DNA from: Actinomyces provencensis
Lineage (GTDB): Bacteria; Actinomycetota; Actinomycetes; Actinomycetales; Actinomycetaceae
Length of the DNA: 39,597 bases
NCBI RefSeq assembly: GCF_900155435.1
Contig: NZ_LT700212.1
Location: forward strand, 1,597,533-1,637,129
Direction of reading: 5' to 3'
Shown: positions 1-8,563 of the stretch, in pieces
How the letters are laid out: each line of letters opens with the position of its first letter
Position numbering within the stretch: the first letter of the stretch is position 1
The notes under the pieces: generated by a model
What the model was told of the DNA's origin: nothing
Seen by the model: only the letters and a program-made list of their open reading frames with translations
Database searches by the model: none
Translations under genes and position numbers: made by a program

Positions 1-299
1 CCGTGGCGAGCCCAGGGCACGTGGGAGACCACGACGCCGTGGTCCCGGCACCGCACCCGTGGACACTCCGCCTCCACGAACGCCTGGATCCAGCCCAGAT
101 CCAGGCTCCGCCACCGGCGCCTGCCGGGACCAGGATCGTAGCCCGGGCTGCGCCGCCGACACACACCACAGCGACCACGCTCACGCGAGCGAGGCCGCAC
201 ATGCGCGATCAGCGAGCCGGCGTCCTCATCGAACTCAACCCGCTCAATCACCGCCTTGTCGATCCCGAGCAGAACCCGCCATATGCTGACATCACGCAC
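1..299 (-). CDS. ISL3-family transposase, N-terminal part (cut by window edge)
   Basis: The minus-strand frame is open from GTG at 299 to the window edge with no stop, giving about 99 residues. It starts VRDVSIWRVLLGIDK and continues with a zinc-ribbon pattern: CGVC, then CPRVRC followed by RDHG. This is the zf-ISL3 arrangement at the N-terminus of ISL3-family DDE transposases, and the segment ends in the family-typical PWARHG. An AGGAG Shine-Dalgarno sequence lies just upstream of the GTG. The catalytic domain would lie beyond position 1, so integrity cannot be judged. I infer a mobile element whose 5' end lies somewhere in 300-420; I could not define its terminal repeat. Confidence 0.85.
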   Translation of the reverse strand, partial: MRDVSIWRVLLGIDKAVIERVEFDEDAGSLIAHVRPRSRERGRCGVCRRRSPGYDPGPGRRRWRSLDLGWIQAFVEAECPRVRCRDHGVVVSHVPWARH

Positions 300-623
300 G
301 CCGCTTCTCCTGACCACCGGTCCTGTTGCCTTCGAACAGCTCAGAACCTATGCAGGAAGCGGCGTGCGACCCACTCCGACGCGCACACACACCCACAGAT
401 GCGTCAGGAGCGCCAGAAATGCACCCAGTTTCCGTCTTCGTGCCGGAAGACCTTGACACGGGTCCAGGCATCGTTGCTGGTCAGAGGCGCACAGCGTCGT
501 GGAGTGCCTCGGCCGGCGCCTCCGGCGAACAGGAACTGGGTGCATTCCTGCACACCCAGCCGGACCCTCCGCCTCCTGCCGGAAGCTCCCGGTCCAGTCT
601 GCTCCCCGCCGACCAGCCTCGGC
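300..623. other. Gene-free stretch with an imperfect inverted repeat
   Basis: No gene is supported here. It holds the upstream side of the ISL3 transposase and two inverted copies of a roughly 25-bp sequence at 414-440 and 526-550. Their shared core is AATGCACCCAGTT at 418-430 and its complement at 533-545. The arms are about 100 bp apart and could be a remnant of a mobile element. The 3' end of the ABC exporter operon follows at 624. Confidence 0.5.
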
Positions 624-2519
624 CTACTCCGCCTCCCTGCCGACCAGCCTGACCAGCGCTCCGTTGCGCGCGACCAAGTCGGCATACGTGCCGACCTCCG
701 CGACCTGCCCGGCGTCGATGACGACGATCCTCTCTGCGTCGCGCACCGTGGAGATGCGGTGAGCGATGACGATGAGCGTCCGCCCCTGGGTCGCCTCACG
801 GATCCCGGCCAGCACATGGGCCTCGGTGTCCCGGTCCAGCTGCGACGTCGCTTCGTCCAGGATCGTCACGGGCGCCTCGCGCAGGAGGGCACGGGCCAGG
901 GCCAGGCGTTGGCGCTGGCCCCCTGAGAGCCTCTCCCCCATCTCCCCCACCTGCGTGTCCAACCCGTCGGGCTCCCCGGCCAGCCAACCGCTGAGCCCGA
1001 CCTGCTCACACACGCGCTCCAGCGCCACGCGGTCCGCATCCGGTCGTGCCACCAGCAGGTTCGCACGCACGGTGTCGTTGAAGACGTAGGGCCGCTGGGG
1101 TGCGTAGGCGACCAGCTCGCGCAGGCGCCGCTGCGTGAGGTCGCGGATGTCCGTGCCGCCGATGGCCACCTCGCCGGCATCGACGTCCCACATCCGTTCC
1201 ACGAGGGCGGCCAACGTGGACTTGCCGGATCCCGACGCCCCCACGACGGCCGTCATCGCCCCTGCGGGGAAGTCCACCGTGACGCCGTGGAGGACCTGAC
1301 GGCGAGGGGCCCCGGTGTCCCCGTGGCCACCCGCGCTGCCACCCCGCGGGTACCCGAAGCTCACGTCCCTCAGGGTGACGTCACCCCGCCCATCGGTGTC
1401 GCTGGGGTGCTCCGGATCCCTGACCAGGGGTCCGCGTTCCGTCACCTCGAAGACCCGACGTGCCGAGGCGAAGGCCTGGTCGAGGTCGGCCTGGAAGTCC
1501 CCCACGGCGGTGACCGGGGCGAAGGCACCCAGGGTGACGCCCACGGCCAGTCCCACCTGGGCGAGGGTCAGGTCACCCCGGGCCGCGAGCGCGCCGACCA
1601 GTGCCGTCACGGCCACCAGTGCGAGTGCCACCGCGGCCTGGCTGGCTCCGCGCCGCAGGGCGACCACTCGCGCGGAGGCGTCCTGCGCGGCGCCGATGCG
1701 GGACTCGATGTCGCCCATCCCCCGGCTTCGGCGGGGCTGGGCACCGAACGCGAGGACCTCGCGCACACCCTGCACGGAGTCGGTCACGTGCTGGGACAGA
1801 TGCCCGCGCCCCTCCCGGATGACACGGGCGGCCGACTCCGTGGTCCCCGCCCCGATGCGGGGCAGCACGCCACCGACCAGGAGCAGGAAGGGCGCCAGCA
1901 CCAGCGCCACCCACCAGGACACGGCCCAGCCCAGGTACACGAGCACACCGACGGGGACCAGTACGGCGGTGAGGGCAGGAGCCAGGGTGTGGGCGAAGAA
2001 CACCTCGATGCGGTCGACATCCTTGGTGACGCGGGAGAGCAGGTCCCCGGAGTCGGCGCCCTCCGTCCGCGCGGGCGCCTGGGGCTCCAGGCGGTCGTAG
2101 AAGTACATGCGCAGCAGGGCGAGGGAGCGGAAGGCGACCCAGTGCCCGCTGAACTGCTCGAGGTAGCGCAGGACACCCTTCGCCAGGGCGAGGGCCACCA
2201 TGGTCCACGCGATCCGGGTGAGGCTCCACGTGGGGGCGGCGGCGACCGGAACCGCTCCACCCGTCGCCGCAGCGTGTGCTCCGGCGCCGGCACCCGCGGC
2301 CCACGAGCCGACCGCCCACCCACCCAGGGCGAACAGGGCGATGCCCAGGCACAGCGCAACGCTCCGGCACAGCACCGACACGGCCAGGGGCGGGAGCACG
2401 GGCCGGGCCACGTGCAGCAGTCGCCGCGCCAGTCGGGTGGTCGTCCACTCCTGCGCGTCGTCCTCCGGTGCCGCGATGGCCGGGCCGGGCACTGACGAGG
2501 GCGTCCCTGTCGCGCTCAT
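624..2519 (-). CDS. ABC exporter subunit, fused permease/ATP-binding (second of a heterodimeric pair)
   Basis: This 631-residue half-transporter has a type I exporter membrane domain (about residues 40-345) followed by a nucleotide-binding domain. Walker A GASGSGKST lies at 427-435, the signature LSGGQ at 531-535, Walker B TILDEA near 552-557 and the H-loop histidine near 587. Its ATG overlaps the stop of the upstream partner (ATGA), so the two are translated together and should form a heterodimer. The helix pattern and the pairing of two fused half-transporters resemble the CydDC/thiol exporter group, but no cytochrome bd genes are nearby and the substrate is unknown. A siderophore-type or multidrug exporter remains possible. 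Confidence 0.9.
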   Translation of the reverse strand: MSATGTPSSVPGPAIAAPEDDAQEWTTTRLARRLLHVARPVLPPLAVSVLCRSVALCLGIALFALGGWAVGSWAAGAGAGAHAAATGGAVPVAAAPTWSLTRIAWTMVALALAKGVLRYLEQFSGHWVAFRSLALLRMYFYDRLEPQAPARTEGADSGDLLSRVTKDVDRIEVFFAHTLAPALTAVLVPVGVLVYLGWAVSWWVALVLAPFLLLVGGVLPRIGAGTTESAARVIREGRGHLSQHVTDSVQGVREVLAFGAQPRRSRGMGDIESRIGAAQDASARVVALRRGASQAAVALALVAVTALVGALAARGDLTLAQVGLAVGVTLGAFAPVTAVGDFQADLDQAFASARRVFEVTERGPLVRDPEHPSDTDGRGDVTLRDVSFGYPRGGSAGGHGDTGAPRRQVLHGVTVDFPAGAMTAVVGASGSGKSTLAALVERMWDVDAGEVAIGGTDIRDLTQRRLRELVAYAPQRPYVFNDTVRANLLVARPDADRVALERVCEQVGLSGWLAGEPDGLDTQVGEMGERLSGGQRQRLALARALLREAPVTILDEATSQLDRDTEAHVLAGIREATQGRTLIVIAHRISTVRDAERIVVIDAGQVAEVGTYADLVARNGALVRLVGREAE

Positions 2520-4216
2520 GCCTCATCCCCCTCGGACTCCTCAGTCTTCCCGGACCCGGCAGTCCCGGCACCGATGACCTCGACGTGTCCGTGCCGCAGT
2601 TCGGCGCGGACGTCTGCGTTCTCGATGGTCGCCTGGCGGTGGGAGATCGTCAGGGTGGTCCGCCCACGCGTGGCTTCCTCGAGGGCGGCGAGCACGTCCC
2701 GCTCGGAGGCCAGGTCGACGTGTGCGGTCGGCTCGTCCAGCAGCAGGACGGGCGCGTCCTTGAGGAGGACGCGGGCCATGGCGACCCGTTGGGCCTCGCC
2801 CCCGGACAGGGACAGGCCCCGTTCGCCCACCGGTGTGCCGAGTCCGTCGGGCAGTCTGTGGAGTGTCTCGGTGAGGTGTGCGCGGTCCAGGGCCTCGACC
2901 AGGCGGGCGTCGTCGGCGTCCGGGTCGGCGAGCAGGAGATTCTCCCGCAGGGTGCCAGTGAACAGGTAGGTCTCCTGGGCGACGACACCGATGCGGGAGC
3001 GCGTCCACTCCAGGGGGACCTCCTCCAGGTCGTGTCCCCCCAGCAGTACCCGCCCCGAGGTGGGGCGCAGGTCCGCGTGCACGAGGCCCACGATCGTCGT
3101 CTTGCCGGCTCCGGAGGGCCCGGTCAGGACCAGGTGCTCGCCGGGTCCGATGTCCAGGTCGACGCCGTCCAGCACAGGAGCGGGGTTGGTCGGGTCGTAG
3201 CTGAAGTGCACGTCCTCCAGGCGCACACCGTCGCCTCCGTCCGAGTCCCCGTCCCGTTCCCCGGGCCACGCGACACCGGGCGCGTCACTGACGGCCGGCT
3301 CCTGCGCGCAGAAGGCGCGGATCTCCTTGCCCGCAGCGATGCCTCCCATCCCGATGTAGAAGAACTGTCCGATCCGGTCCAGCGGCTCCAGCAACAGGGA
3401 GGACATCAGCACCAGCGCCAGCGCCTGGCCGGGTGTGACGGCCCCGGCCTGCATGCGCCACAGTGCCAGCAGGACGGCGCCGGTGACCATGGCCAGGGAG
3501 AACACGGAGTCCACCACCAGCAGGACCAGTTGGTTGCCGGCCAGTAGGCGCATGACATGGCGCCGCACGTCCTCCGCGGCACGCGCCAGCCGCTGGCCCA
3601 TCGCCGCTCCTGCGTTGAGCAGCGCGAGCGTCGAGAGCCCCTGGATGGCGTCGAGCTCCTGGGCGGCGAGTGCCCGCGAGGAGGCTCGATACCGGCTCGA
3701 CACGGTGCGGAACGCCATCTGGAACGCGCCGACACACAGGGGCACCAGGGGGATGGAGATGGCCAGCAGGCCCGCGGCGAGTGGATCGATGGCCACGGCG
3801 ACGACCGCCAGGACGAGGACGGGGGTGAGCAGGGAGGCGATCATCGGAGCGATGAACGTCGCGCGGTAGGCGGCGGCACGCTCCACGCCGTCGGTGGCGG
3901 TCGAGACGACACGCCCGGTCCGCTCCCGCGTGCGCTCCTGGGCGCCGAGGGCGAAGACCTGGTCCATGACCTGCCCGCGCAGCCGTTGCTCCTCCCCGGC
4001 CAGGCCGGTGCCAGACAGGCGGGCGGCTCCCCACGCGCTGGCCCCGGCAGCGAGGGCCCCGACGAGGGCGACTCCGAGAGTGTCGAGACCTGGAGCCCCG
4101 CCGTCGAGGAGCAGGTCGAACGAGCGTCCGACGGTGAGGTGGACGAGGGCGAGTCCCAGGACAGATGCCCACGACAACACCATGACCAATGTCCTGTTCA
4201 TGCAGGTCCCATCCAC
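2516..4216 (-). CDS. ABC exporter subunit, fused permease/ATP-binding (first of the pair, CydD-like)
   Basis: This 566-residue fused permease/ATPase has membrane helices over about residues 8-300. Walker A GPSGAGKTT lies at 366-374, the signature LSGGE at 470-474, Walker B LLLDEP at 491-496 and the H-loop in ISHRQ. The stretch LDAIQGLSTLALL (residues 189-201) resembles the coupling region of CydD-type subunits. The Walker B glutamate is present in both partners, so neither site is plainly degenerate. It is the first gene of a two-gene operon, and a start at Met6 (4201) is equally possible. It is divergent from the tocopherol-cyclase-like gene, with about 117 bp between them. The substrate cannot be read from the sequence. 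Confidence 0.9.
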   Translation of the reverse strand: MDGTCMNRTLVMVLSWASVLGLALVHLTVGRSFDLLLDGGAPGLDTLGVALVGALAAGASAWGAARLSGTGLAGEEQRLRGQVMDQVFALGAQERTRERTGRVVSTATDGVERAAAYRATFIAPMIASLLTPVLVLAVVAVAIDPLAAGLLAISIPLVPLCVGAFQMAFRTVSSRYRASSRALAAQELDAIQGLSTLALLNAGAAMGQRLARAAEDVRRHVMRLLAGNQLVLLVVDSVFSLAMVTGAVLLALWRMQAGAVTPGQALALVLMSSLLLEPLDRIGQFFYIGMGGIAAGKEIRAFCAQEPAVSDAPGVAWPGERDGDSDGGDGVRLEDVHFSYDPTNPAPVLDGVDLDIGPGEHLVLTGPSGAGKTTIVGLVHADLRPTSGRVLLGGHDLEEVPLEWTRSRIGVVAQETYLFTGTLRENLLLADPDADDARLVEALDRAHLTETLHRLPDGLGTPVGERGLSLSGGEAQRVAMARVLLKDAPVLLLDEPTAHVDLASERDVLAALEEATRGRTTLTISHRQATIENADVRAELRHGHVEVIGAGTAGSGKTEESEGDEA

Positions 4217-4333
4217 GCTCCGCGACTGTGCAGCTCACCCTACGTCCCGGCCCGGAACTGGTCGAGGACGGGGAGCTTCCCCACGACGTCCCTCCGGCGG
4301 CGGGAGCGAGGGGTGCGTGCGAGGATCGGGAGC

Positions 4334-5818
4334 ATGACGGACACCGGTGCGGATCATGCAGGACACGGCAGCGACGCCGACCGGGCCGGGGCGACCCGGT
4401 CACACGGGGAAGCGACGCACCGGGACCCGGCGCACGGGGAGCAACCGCCCGCGACCGACACAGGTGGAGCACGAGCAGACGGACCGCGCGCAGGTGAAAC
4501 ACAAGCAGGCGGAACACAAGCAGGCGGAACACAAGCAGACGGACCGCGCGCAGGTGAAACACAAGCAGGTGGAACACAAGCAGACGGACCGCGCGCAGGC
4601 GCAGACGGAGCACGAACAGGCGGAGCACGAACAGGCGGAGTGCAAGCAGGCGGAGTGCAAGCAGGCGGAGTGCAAGCAGGCGGAGTGCAAGCAGGCGGAG
4701 TGCAAGCAGGCGGAGTGCAAGCAGGCGGGCCACGTCGGCGCGTCACTGCCTACCGTGCCTCCGGCGCGGACCTCCCCTTCGGCCATCCCGAGTGGTCCCA
4801 CGGCGTCGCCATGGAGGGCTACTTCTGGCGCCTCACGGACCCGACCAGCGGTCGGGTCGCGATCGCACTCATCGGCGTCCAGAACGATGACACCGGTTCC
4901 TGGGCGCTGACCGGGCTGGGCACGTCGGAGGGATCCTGGCGGCAGGCGATCCTGCCCGCGGCCCGTGCGCGGCGCACCGGTCTCGGGGCGCGGGCGGGAG
5001 ACCTCATGCCGTCTGCGTCTCCGGACACAGCGGGAAAACGGGGCGGGGTGACCGCTGGCGAGCGCGAGATGGAGACCTCCGGCGGTGCGACCGGGTACTT
5101 CCTCGGCACCGACCGTCGCCTCCTCGTCGAACTGGGTGACGACGCGAAGCTCGACGTCCACCTGGAGGCGACTGACCGTTGGCCGTCCCGGCGACCGTTC
5201 GGGGGGTCGAGCTGGTTCCAGGCCGTCCCGGGGCTCAACCAGTACTGGCACCCGTGGCTGCTGGGCGGGAGGGCCACCGGTAGCCTCGACATCTCCGGGG
5301 AGCGCAGGGAGTTCGTGGACGCCGAGGTCTACGGCGAGAAGAACTGGGGGCGGGCGGGCTTCCCCGACTCCTGGTGGTGGGGCCAGGCACAGGGCTTCCC
5401 GGACACCGACGCCTGCGTGGCCTTCGCGGGCGGCGAGGTCACCGCCGGTCGCCTGCGCACGGAGGTCACCGGTCTCGTGGTACGGCTCCCCGACGGGCAC
5501 GTCATCCGGCTGGGGAACCCTGTGACCTCGCCGGTCCGGGCGGACGTCGGTGATGAGCACTGGGTCCTGGAGGGACGCTCCCTGACCTGGTCCGTCAGCG
5601 TCGAGGCCCGTGCCCCGCTCGGGGATGCCCTCGTCCTGCCTGTGCCCCTGGTCGGCCAGCGCCGCGCGGTCCCCGGTGCGATCGAGCAACTCGCGGGCAC
5701 CCTGGCTGTCCGGGTCCGTCACCGCGGGCACCTGGTGTGGGAGGCGAAGTCCTCGCTGGCCGGACTGGAACACGGCGGCCTGGCACGCGCTGCAGCGTTG
5801 GCGGCCTCGCGCGCCTGA
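4334..5818 (+). CDS. Tocopherol-cyclase-family protein with repetitive N-terminus
   Basis: The protein has 494 residues from ATG 4334 (GGGAG just upstream); the frame is open further upstream, but no better start is visible. Residues 1-135 are low complexity (Gly, Ala, Gln, Thr) and end in six perfect GGVQA pentapeptides. The rest matches the tocopherol-cyclase-like beta-barrel family: HPEWSHGVAMEGYFWR near 152, YGEKNWGRAGFPDSWWWGQ near 335, and a C-terminal lipocalin-like half. Plant and cyanobacterial members cyclise tocopherol precursors. Actinobacterial homologues have no shown function, so binding or modification of a lipophilic molecule is inference. There is no signal peptide. The divergent neighbour is an ABC exporter, which could handle the same compound. 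Confidence 0.82.
   Translation: MTDTGADHAGHGSDADRAGATRSHGEATHRDPAHGEQPPATDTGGARADGPRAGETQAGGTQAGGTQADGPRAGETQAGGTQADGPRAGADGARTGGARTGGVQAGGVQAGGVQAGGVQAGGVQAGGVQAGGPRRRVTAYRASGADLPFGHPEWSHGVAMEGYFWRLTDPTSGRVAIALIGVQNDDTGSWALTGLGTSEGSWRQAILPAARARRTGLGARAGDLMPSASPDTAGKRGGVTAGEREMETSGGATGYFLGTDRRLLVELGDDAKLDVHLEATDRWPSRRPFGGSSWFQAVPGLNQYWHPWLLGGRATGSLDISGERREFVDAEVYGEKNWGRAGFPDSWWWGQAQGFPDTDACVAFAGGEVTAGRLRTEVTGLVVRLPDGHVIRLGNPVTSPVRADVGDEHWVLEGRSLTWSVSVEARAPLGDALVLPVPLVGQRRAVPGAIEQLAGTLAVRVRHRGHLVWEAKSSLAGLEHGGLARAAALAASRA
4462..4735 (+). repeat. 15-bp minisatellite inside the tocopherol-cyclase-like gene
   Basis: Six perfect tandem copies of CGGAGTGCAAGCAGG occupy 4636-4725, preceded by two copies of the variant CGGAGCACGAACAGG (4606-4635). 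Further upstream are related 15-bp units, and a roughly 60-bp higher-order repeat runs from about 4471 to 4560. The unit is a multiple of three, so copy-number change alters protein length without a frameshift. Because the unit lacks stops in several frames, long spurious frames appear on both strands here. Confidence 0.95.
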
Positions 5819-6125
5819 ACCGACACTGCTCGTCGCCACGCGCCCACGCCCCGCTCTTGGAGAACACCTCCCGCGAAGCACACCCGACCACTACCCGAGG
5901 CACACCCAGCACGGCCGGGAGGCACCCTCACCAGGAACATCCCGCCACGACCTCCCGCTGGCACGCCCACCACGCCCGCGAAGCACACCCACCCCCCAGA
6001 ACGCGCCCTCCACGACAATCAAGAGGCGGGCTCCCCACGACCCCACAAGGCACGCCACACCCCACCGCGCGGAGCATACCCTTCCCTCTTGTCATTACTC
6101 ACATTTCAGTAGATACTCATTTTTT
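5819..6125. other. Intergenic stretch without a recognisable gene
   Basis: This is C-rich sequence with loose repeats of CGAAGCACACCC (about 5872 and 5979) between the cyclase-like gene and the HxlR gene. No coding potential with a credible start and family match was seen. Its right end carries the hxlR promoter. Confidence 0.5.
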
Positions 6126-6131
6126 GTGAGT
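6089..6131 (+). promoter_or_regulatory. Promoter of the HxlR gene with TACT-N8-AGTA dyad
   Basis: A -35 TTGTCA (6089-6094), a 17-bp spacer and a -10 GATACT (6112-6117) place the transcription start at about 6124-6126, on the GTG start codon, so the mRNA would be leaderless. The spacer holds TACTCACATTTCAGTA (6096-6111), a TACT/AGTA dyad like those bound by YodB-type HxlR regulators. TACTCA recurs at 6114, and ACTCAC (6097-6102) is inverted as GTGAGT at 6126-6131. Autorepression is inferred. Confidence 0.6.
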
Positions 6132-6710
6132 GCATCACAGAACACACATGACCTGCGGATCCCGACCGGCGACTCCGGTCCCGGCGCCAGCCCGTCCTTC
6201 GTCGCTGCAATGGACATCGTGGGTCGCCGGTGGAACGGCCGCGTGATCCAGGCGCTCGGTGCCGGGTGCAAGGGGTTCGCCGAGATCGCGCGTCATGTCG
6301 GTGGCGTCTCCGACCAGGTGCTGGCACTTCGTCTCCGCGAGCTCGAATCCGATGGCCTGATCCGTCGCTCCGTGACCAGAAGCCATCCCCCGGTCTCTCG
6401 TTACTTCCTGACCGAGACAGGGCGTTCCCTGCTCCCCGTCCTGGATGCCCTCGCGGAGTGGGGCCGCCAGCTCCTCAGCGACACGGAGACGGAGCATCGC
6501 GGCGAGGTGGACACCGAGGCGGAGGATGCCCGCGCGGAGCTGGAAGCCATGGCTGAATGGGGTCGTCAGGACATCATCGCCAGCCAGACCCGGGGCGCCA
6601 CACGCCCTCCCAAACCCGACCTCGCCGCCCTGAGGGCCGCACGCCGGGCCAAGAGAAACGACACGAGCAAAAGGACCGACACGACCGACAAGGACCAACA
6701 GGACCACTGA
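6126..6710 (+). CDS. HxlR-family winged-helix transcriptional regulator
   Basis: The protein has 194 residues from GTG 6126. The HxlR domain covers about residues 25-115: MDIVGRRWNGRVIQAL, then GFAEIARHVGGVSDQVLALRLRELE-type helices and the wing RYFLTETGRSLLPVL. The C-terminus is a charged, Lys/Arg-rich tail with no family match. The start choice rests on the promoter, because no Shine-Dalgarno sequence precedes GTG 6126. The only other in-frame ATG (6210) would cut into the domain. HxlR proteins commonly sense quinones or other electrophiles. No obvious target lies beside it apart from the cyclase-like gene upstream on the same strand. Confidence 0.85.
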   Translation: MSASQNTHDLRIPTGDSGPGASPSFVAAMDIVGRRWNGRVIQALGAGCKGFAEIARHVGGVSDQVLALRLRELESDGLIRRSVTRSHPPVSRYFLTETGRSLLPVLDALAEWGRQLLSDTETEHRGEVDTEAEDARAELEAMAEWGRQDIIASQTRGATRPPKPDLAALRAARRAKRNDTSKRTDTTDKDQQDH

Positions 6711-6720
6711 GGTGAACAGC

Positions 6721-6812
6721 TCCGCACCGCACCGATGAACGACCCCGCACCGTTGAAATGAGCGGCTCCGCGCCGCACCGATGAACGACCCCGCACCGTT
6801 GAGATGAACGAC
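6721..6812. repeat. Two tandem copies of a 46-bp unit
   Basis: Copy 1 is 6721-6766 and copy 2 is 6767-6812. They differ at only a few positions; both contain CCGCACCGATGAACGACCCC and CGCACCGTTGA. They lie 10 bp after the hxlR stop. A short 8-bp repeat (ACGCACGT) follows at about 6884-6905. No gene lies in 6711-7002. Confidence 0.85.
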
Positions 6813-6910
6813 CCCTTGCCGCTGGCGGACCAGGACTGATGACGGAAGTCGGCGTGCAACCGGACCGGGGCCCACACTGCACACGCACGTACGCACGTAC
6901 GCACGAGCAA

Positions 6911-6939
6911 GGGCCCGCGATCACTGGGATCGCGGGCCC
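6911..6939 (-). terminator. Hairpin terminator of ilvE
   Basis: A perfect 12-bp stem GGGCCCGCGATC/GATCGCGGGCCC with loop ACTGG lies 63 bp beyond the ilvE stop. It has no T-tract. It sits between convergent genes and may also stop hxlR transcription. Confidence 0.8.
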
Positions 6940-7002
6940 CCCGCCACCGCCTCGTCGCCCCCCCGGTCACATGCCGAAGGAGCAGCGGGGTGCACTCACT
7001 GC

Positions 7003-8151
7003 TCAGAGGATCCGGTAGGTCCACCCGTAGGGATCGGGAACCAGGCCCATCTGGATGTCGGTGAGGTCGTGGTAGGCCTTCTCGGTGACGGGCCCGGTGG
7101 GCACCTCCACGTCGAAGCCCTCCCCGGCCAGACGACCGATGGGGGTGACCACGGCGGCCGTGCCGCAGGCGAAGACCTCGGAGACGGCTCCGGACTTGAT
7201 GCCCTCGACCAGGTCGTCCAGGGCGATCGGCTCCTCACGGACCTCGGTTCCTTGGTCACGCAGCATGCGGCAGATGGCGGAACGTGTCCCGCCCTCCAGG
7301 ATCACGCCGGTCAGTTCGGGGGTGCGAACGGTTCCGTCGGCCATGACGACGAAGACGTTCATGCCGCCCAACTCCTCCAGGTACTTCTCCTCATAGGTGT
7401 CGAGGAAGCAGACCTGGGAGAAGCCACGCTCGGCGGCCTCCATCTGGGGCAGCAGCGAGGCGGCGTAGTTGCCACCGGCCTTGGCGGTGCCGGTCCCACC
7501 GGGGCCGGCGCGGTGGTAACCCTTCACCACCCAGATGGACACGGGCTCGAAGCCGCCCTTGAAGTAAGGACCCGACGGCGACCCGATCACGTAGTAGTCG
7601 ATGAGGTGGGCGGCGTGGACGCCCAGGAAGTCCTCCGAGGCGAACATGAAGGGGCGCAGGTACAGGCTGGAGCCGGGCTTGTCCGGCACCCACTTGGAGT
7701 CGGCGCGCACGTAGTCCACCAGAGAGGCCACGAAGTCCTCCCGCTCGATGGGCGGCAGGGACAGCCGCTGCGCGGAGTGGTCGATGCGTGCGGCGTTGTA
7801 CCCGGGACGGAAGGTCCAGATGGACCCATCGGCATGCCGGTAGGCCTTGATGCCCTCGAAGACGGACTGGGAGTAGTGCAGCACTGCGGCCGCGGGCGTC
7901 AGCGACAGGGGCCCGTAGGGGACGACGGCGCGGTCGTGCCAGCCCTGGTCGGGTGTCCACCGCATGTGGGCCATGTGGTCGGTGAAGGAGTGACCGAAGG
8001 TCAGGTCCTCCATGATGGCGTCGTACTCGGCATCGGAGGCGGGGCTCGGGTTGGCGTGCAGCGGGAACCGCCCGGCCAGCTCGTCGGCTACAGGGATGAC
8101 GACGTCACCTGCTGCTTCGAGCGCGGTGGGGACGTGTGTCTGGGTTGCCAT
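7003..8151 (-). CDS. ilvE: Branched-chain amino acid aminotransferase
   Basis: This is a class IV (fold type IV) PLP aminotransferase of 382 residues. It catalyses the last step of leucine, isoleucine and valine synthesis, or the first of their breakdown, using glutamate/2-oxoglutarate. The PLP lysine is K224 in GTAKAGGNYAAS; YLEELGGMNVFV and the C-terminal SGAVSEVFACGTAAVVTPIG complete the family pattern. It starts at ATG 8151 with GAGGAGG well placed upstream. It is monocistronic, with its own hairpin downstream. leuB, the other branched-chain gene here, lies 12 kb away. Confidence 0.97.
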   Translation of the reverse strand: MATQTHVPTALEAAGDVVIPVADELAGRFPLHANPSPASDAEYDAIMEDLTFGHSFTDHMAHMRWTPDQGWHDRAVVPYGPLSLTPAAAVLHYSQSVFEGIKAYRHADGSIWTFRPGYNAARIDHSAQRLSLPPIEREDFVASLVDYVRADSKWVPDKPGSSLYLRPFMFASEDFLGVHAAHLIDYYVIGSPSGPYFKGGFEPVSIWVVKGYHRAGPGGTGTAKAGGNYAASLLPQMEAAERGFSQVCFLDTYEEKYLEELGGMNVFVVMADGTVRTPELTGVILEGGTRSAICRMLRDQGTEVREEPIALDDLVEGIKSGAVSEVFACGTAAVVTPIGRLAGEGFDVEVPTGPVTEKAYHDLTDIQMGLVPDPYGWTYRIL

Positions 8152-8563
8152 CCGGGGCCTCCTCTTCTTGACGTGCTGTCGCGACCCAGCCTATGTATTC
8201 CGCGCCATCACGCGGGTCCGGTTCCGTCATGTGGCCTGCCTCCCCGCCCCGTGACGTGGGTGGCGGCGCCCTCGTCGACCCCCGGGAGAGTGGGCCCGGG
8301 ACCTCGGTCCCCCATCCTCCCACCTCTGCCGATCCCCCGGTGCATGAGGGCGGACGAGGGGACCTGGGCGAAGCACCCATGTACCACCTGGTGACCGCGG
8401 ACGGACGCACGGTGGACCTGGTGCTCGGCGGGGCCGTCGACCCGGGGACGCGTCCTCCCCACCCCGTGGAGGAAATGGTGCCGACGAAGATGCGGCTCAT
8501 CCTGCCGGATCCGCGGTGGAGGAGCGGCCGACGTGGACGTGCACGACGGTGCCGCCCACGATG
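8152..8563. other. Intergenic stretch upstream of ilvE
   Basis: No gene is supported. A short plus-strand frame from ATG 8379 begins MYHLVTADGRTVDL, but it has no family match and runs antisense into the neighbouring secreted-protein gene. The stretch also holds CGCCCTCGT at 8267-8275 and a near match to its complement (ACGAGGGG) at 8354; see the motif finding. Confidence 0.45.

Noticed and set aside
3-926. Long plus-strand frame over the left end
   Set aside because: It runs antisense to the ISL3 transposase and the ABC exporter, is rich in Arg and Pro and has no family match; the minus-strand genes explain the sequence.
1287-2495. Plus-strand frame of about 400 codons inside the ABC exporter gene
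   Set aside because: It is an antisense shadow of a gene with clear Walker and signature motifs; its composition (Gly, His, Gln, Glu) is typical of a GC-rich shadow.
4606-4725. CRISPR-like periodic repeats
   Set aside because: The 15-bp units are contiguous with no spacers and lie in frame inside a gene.
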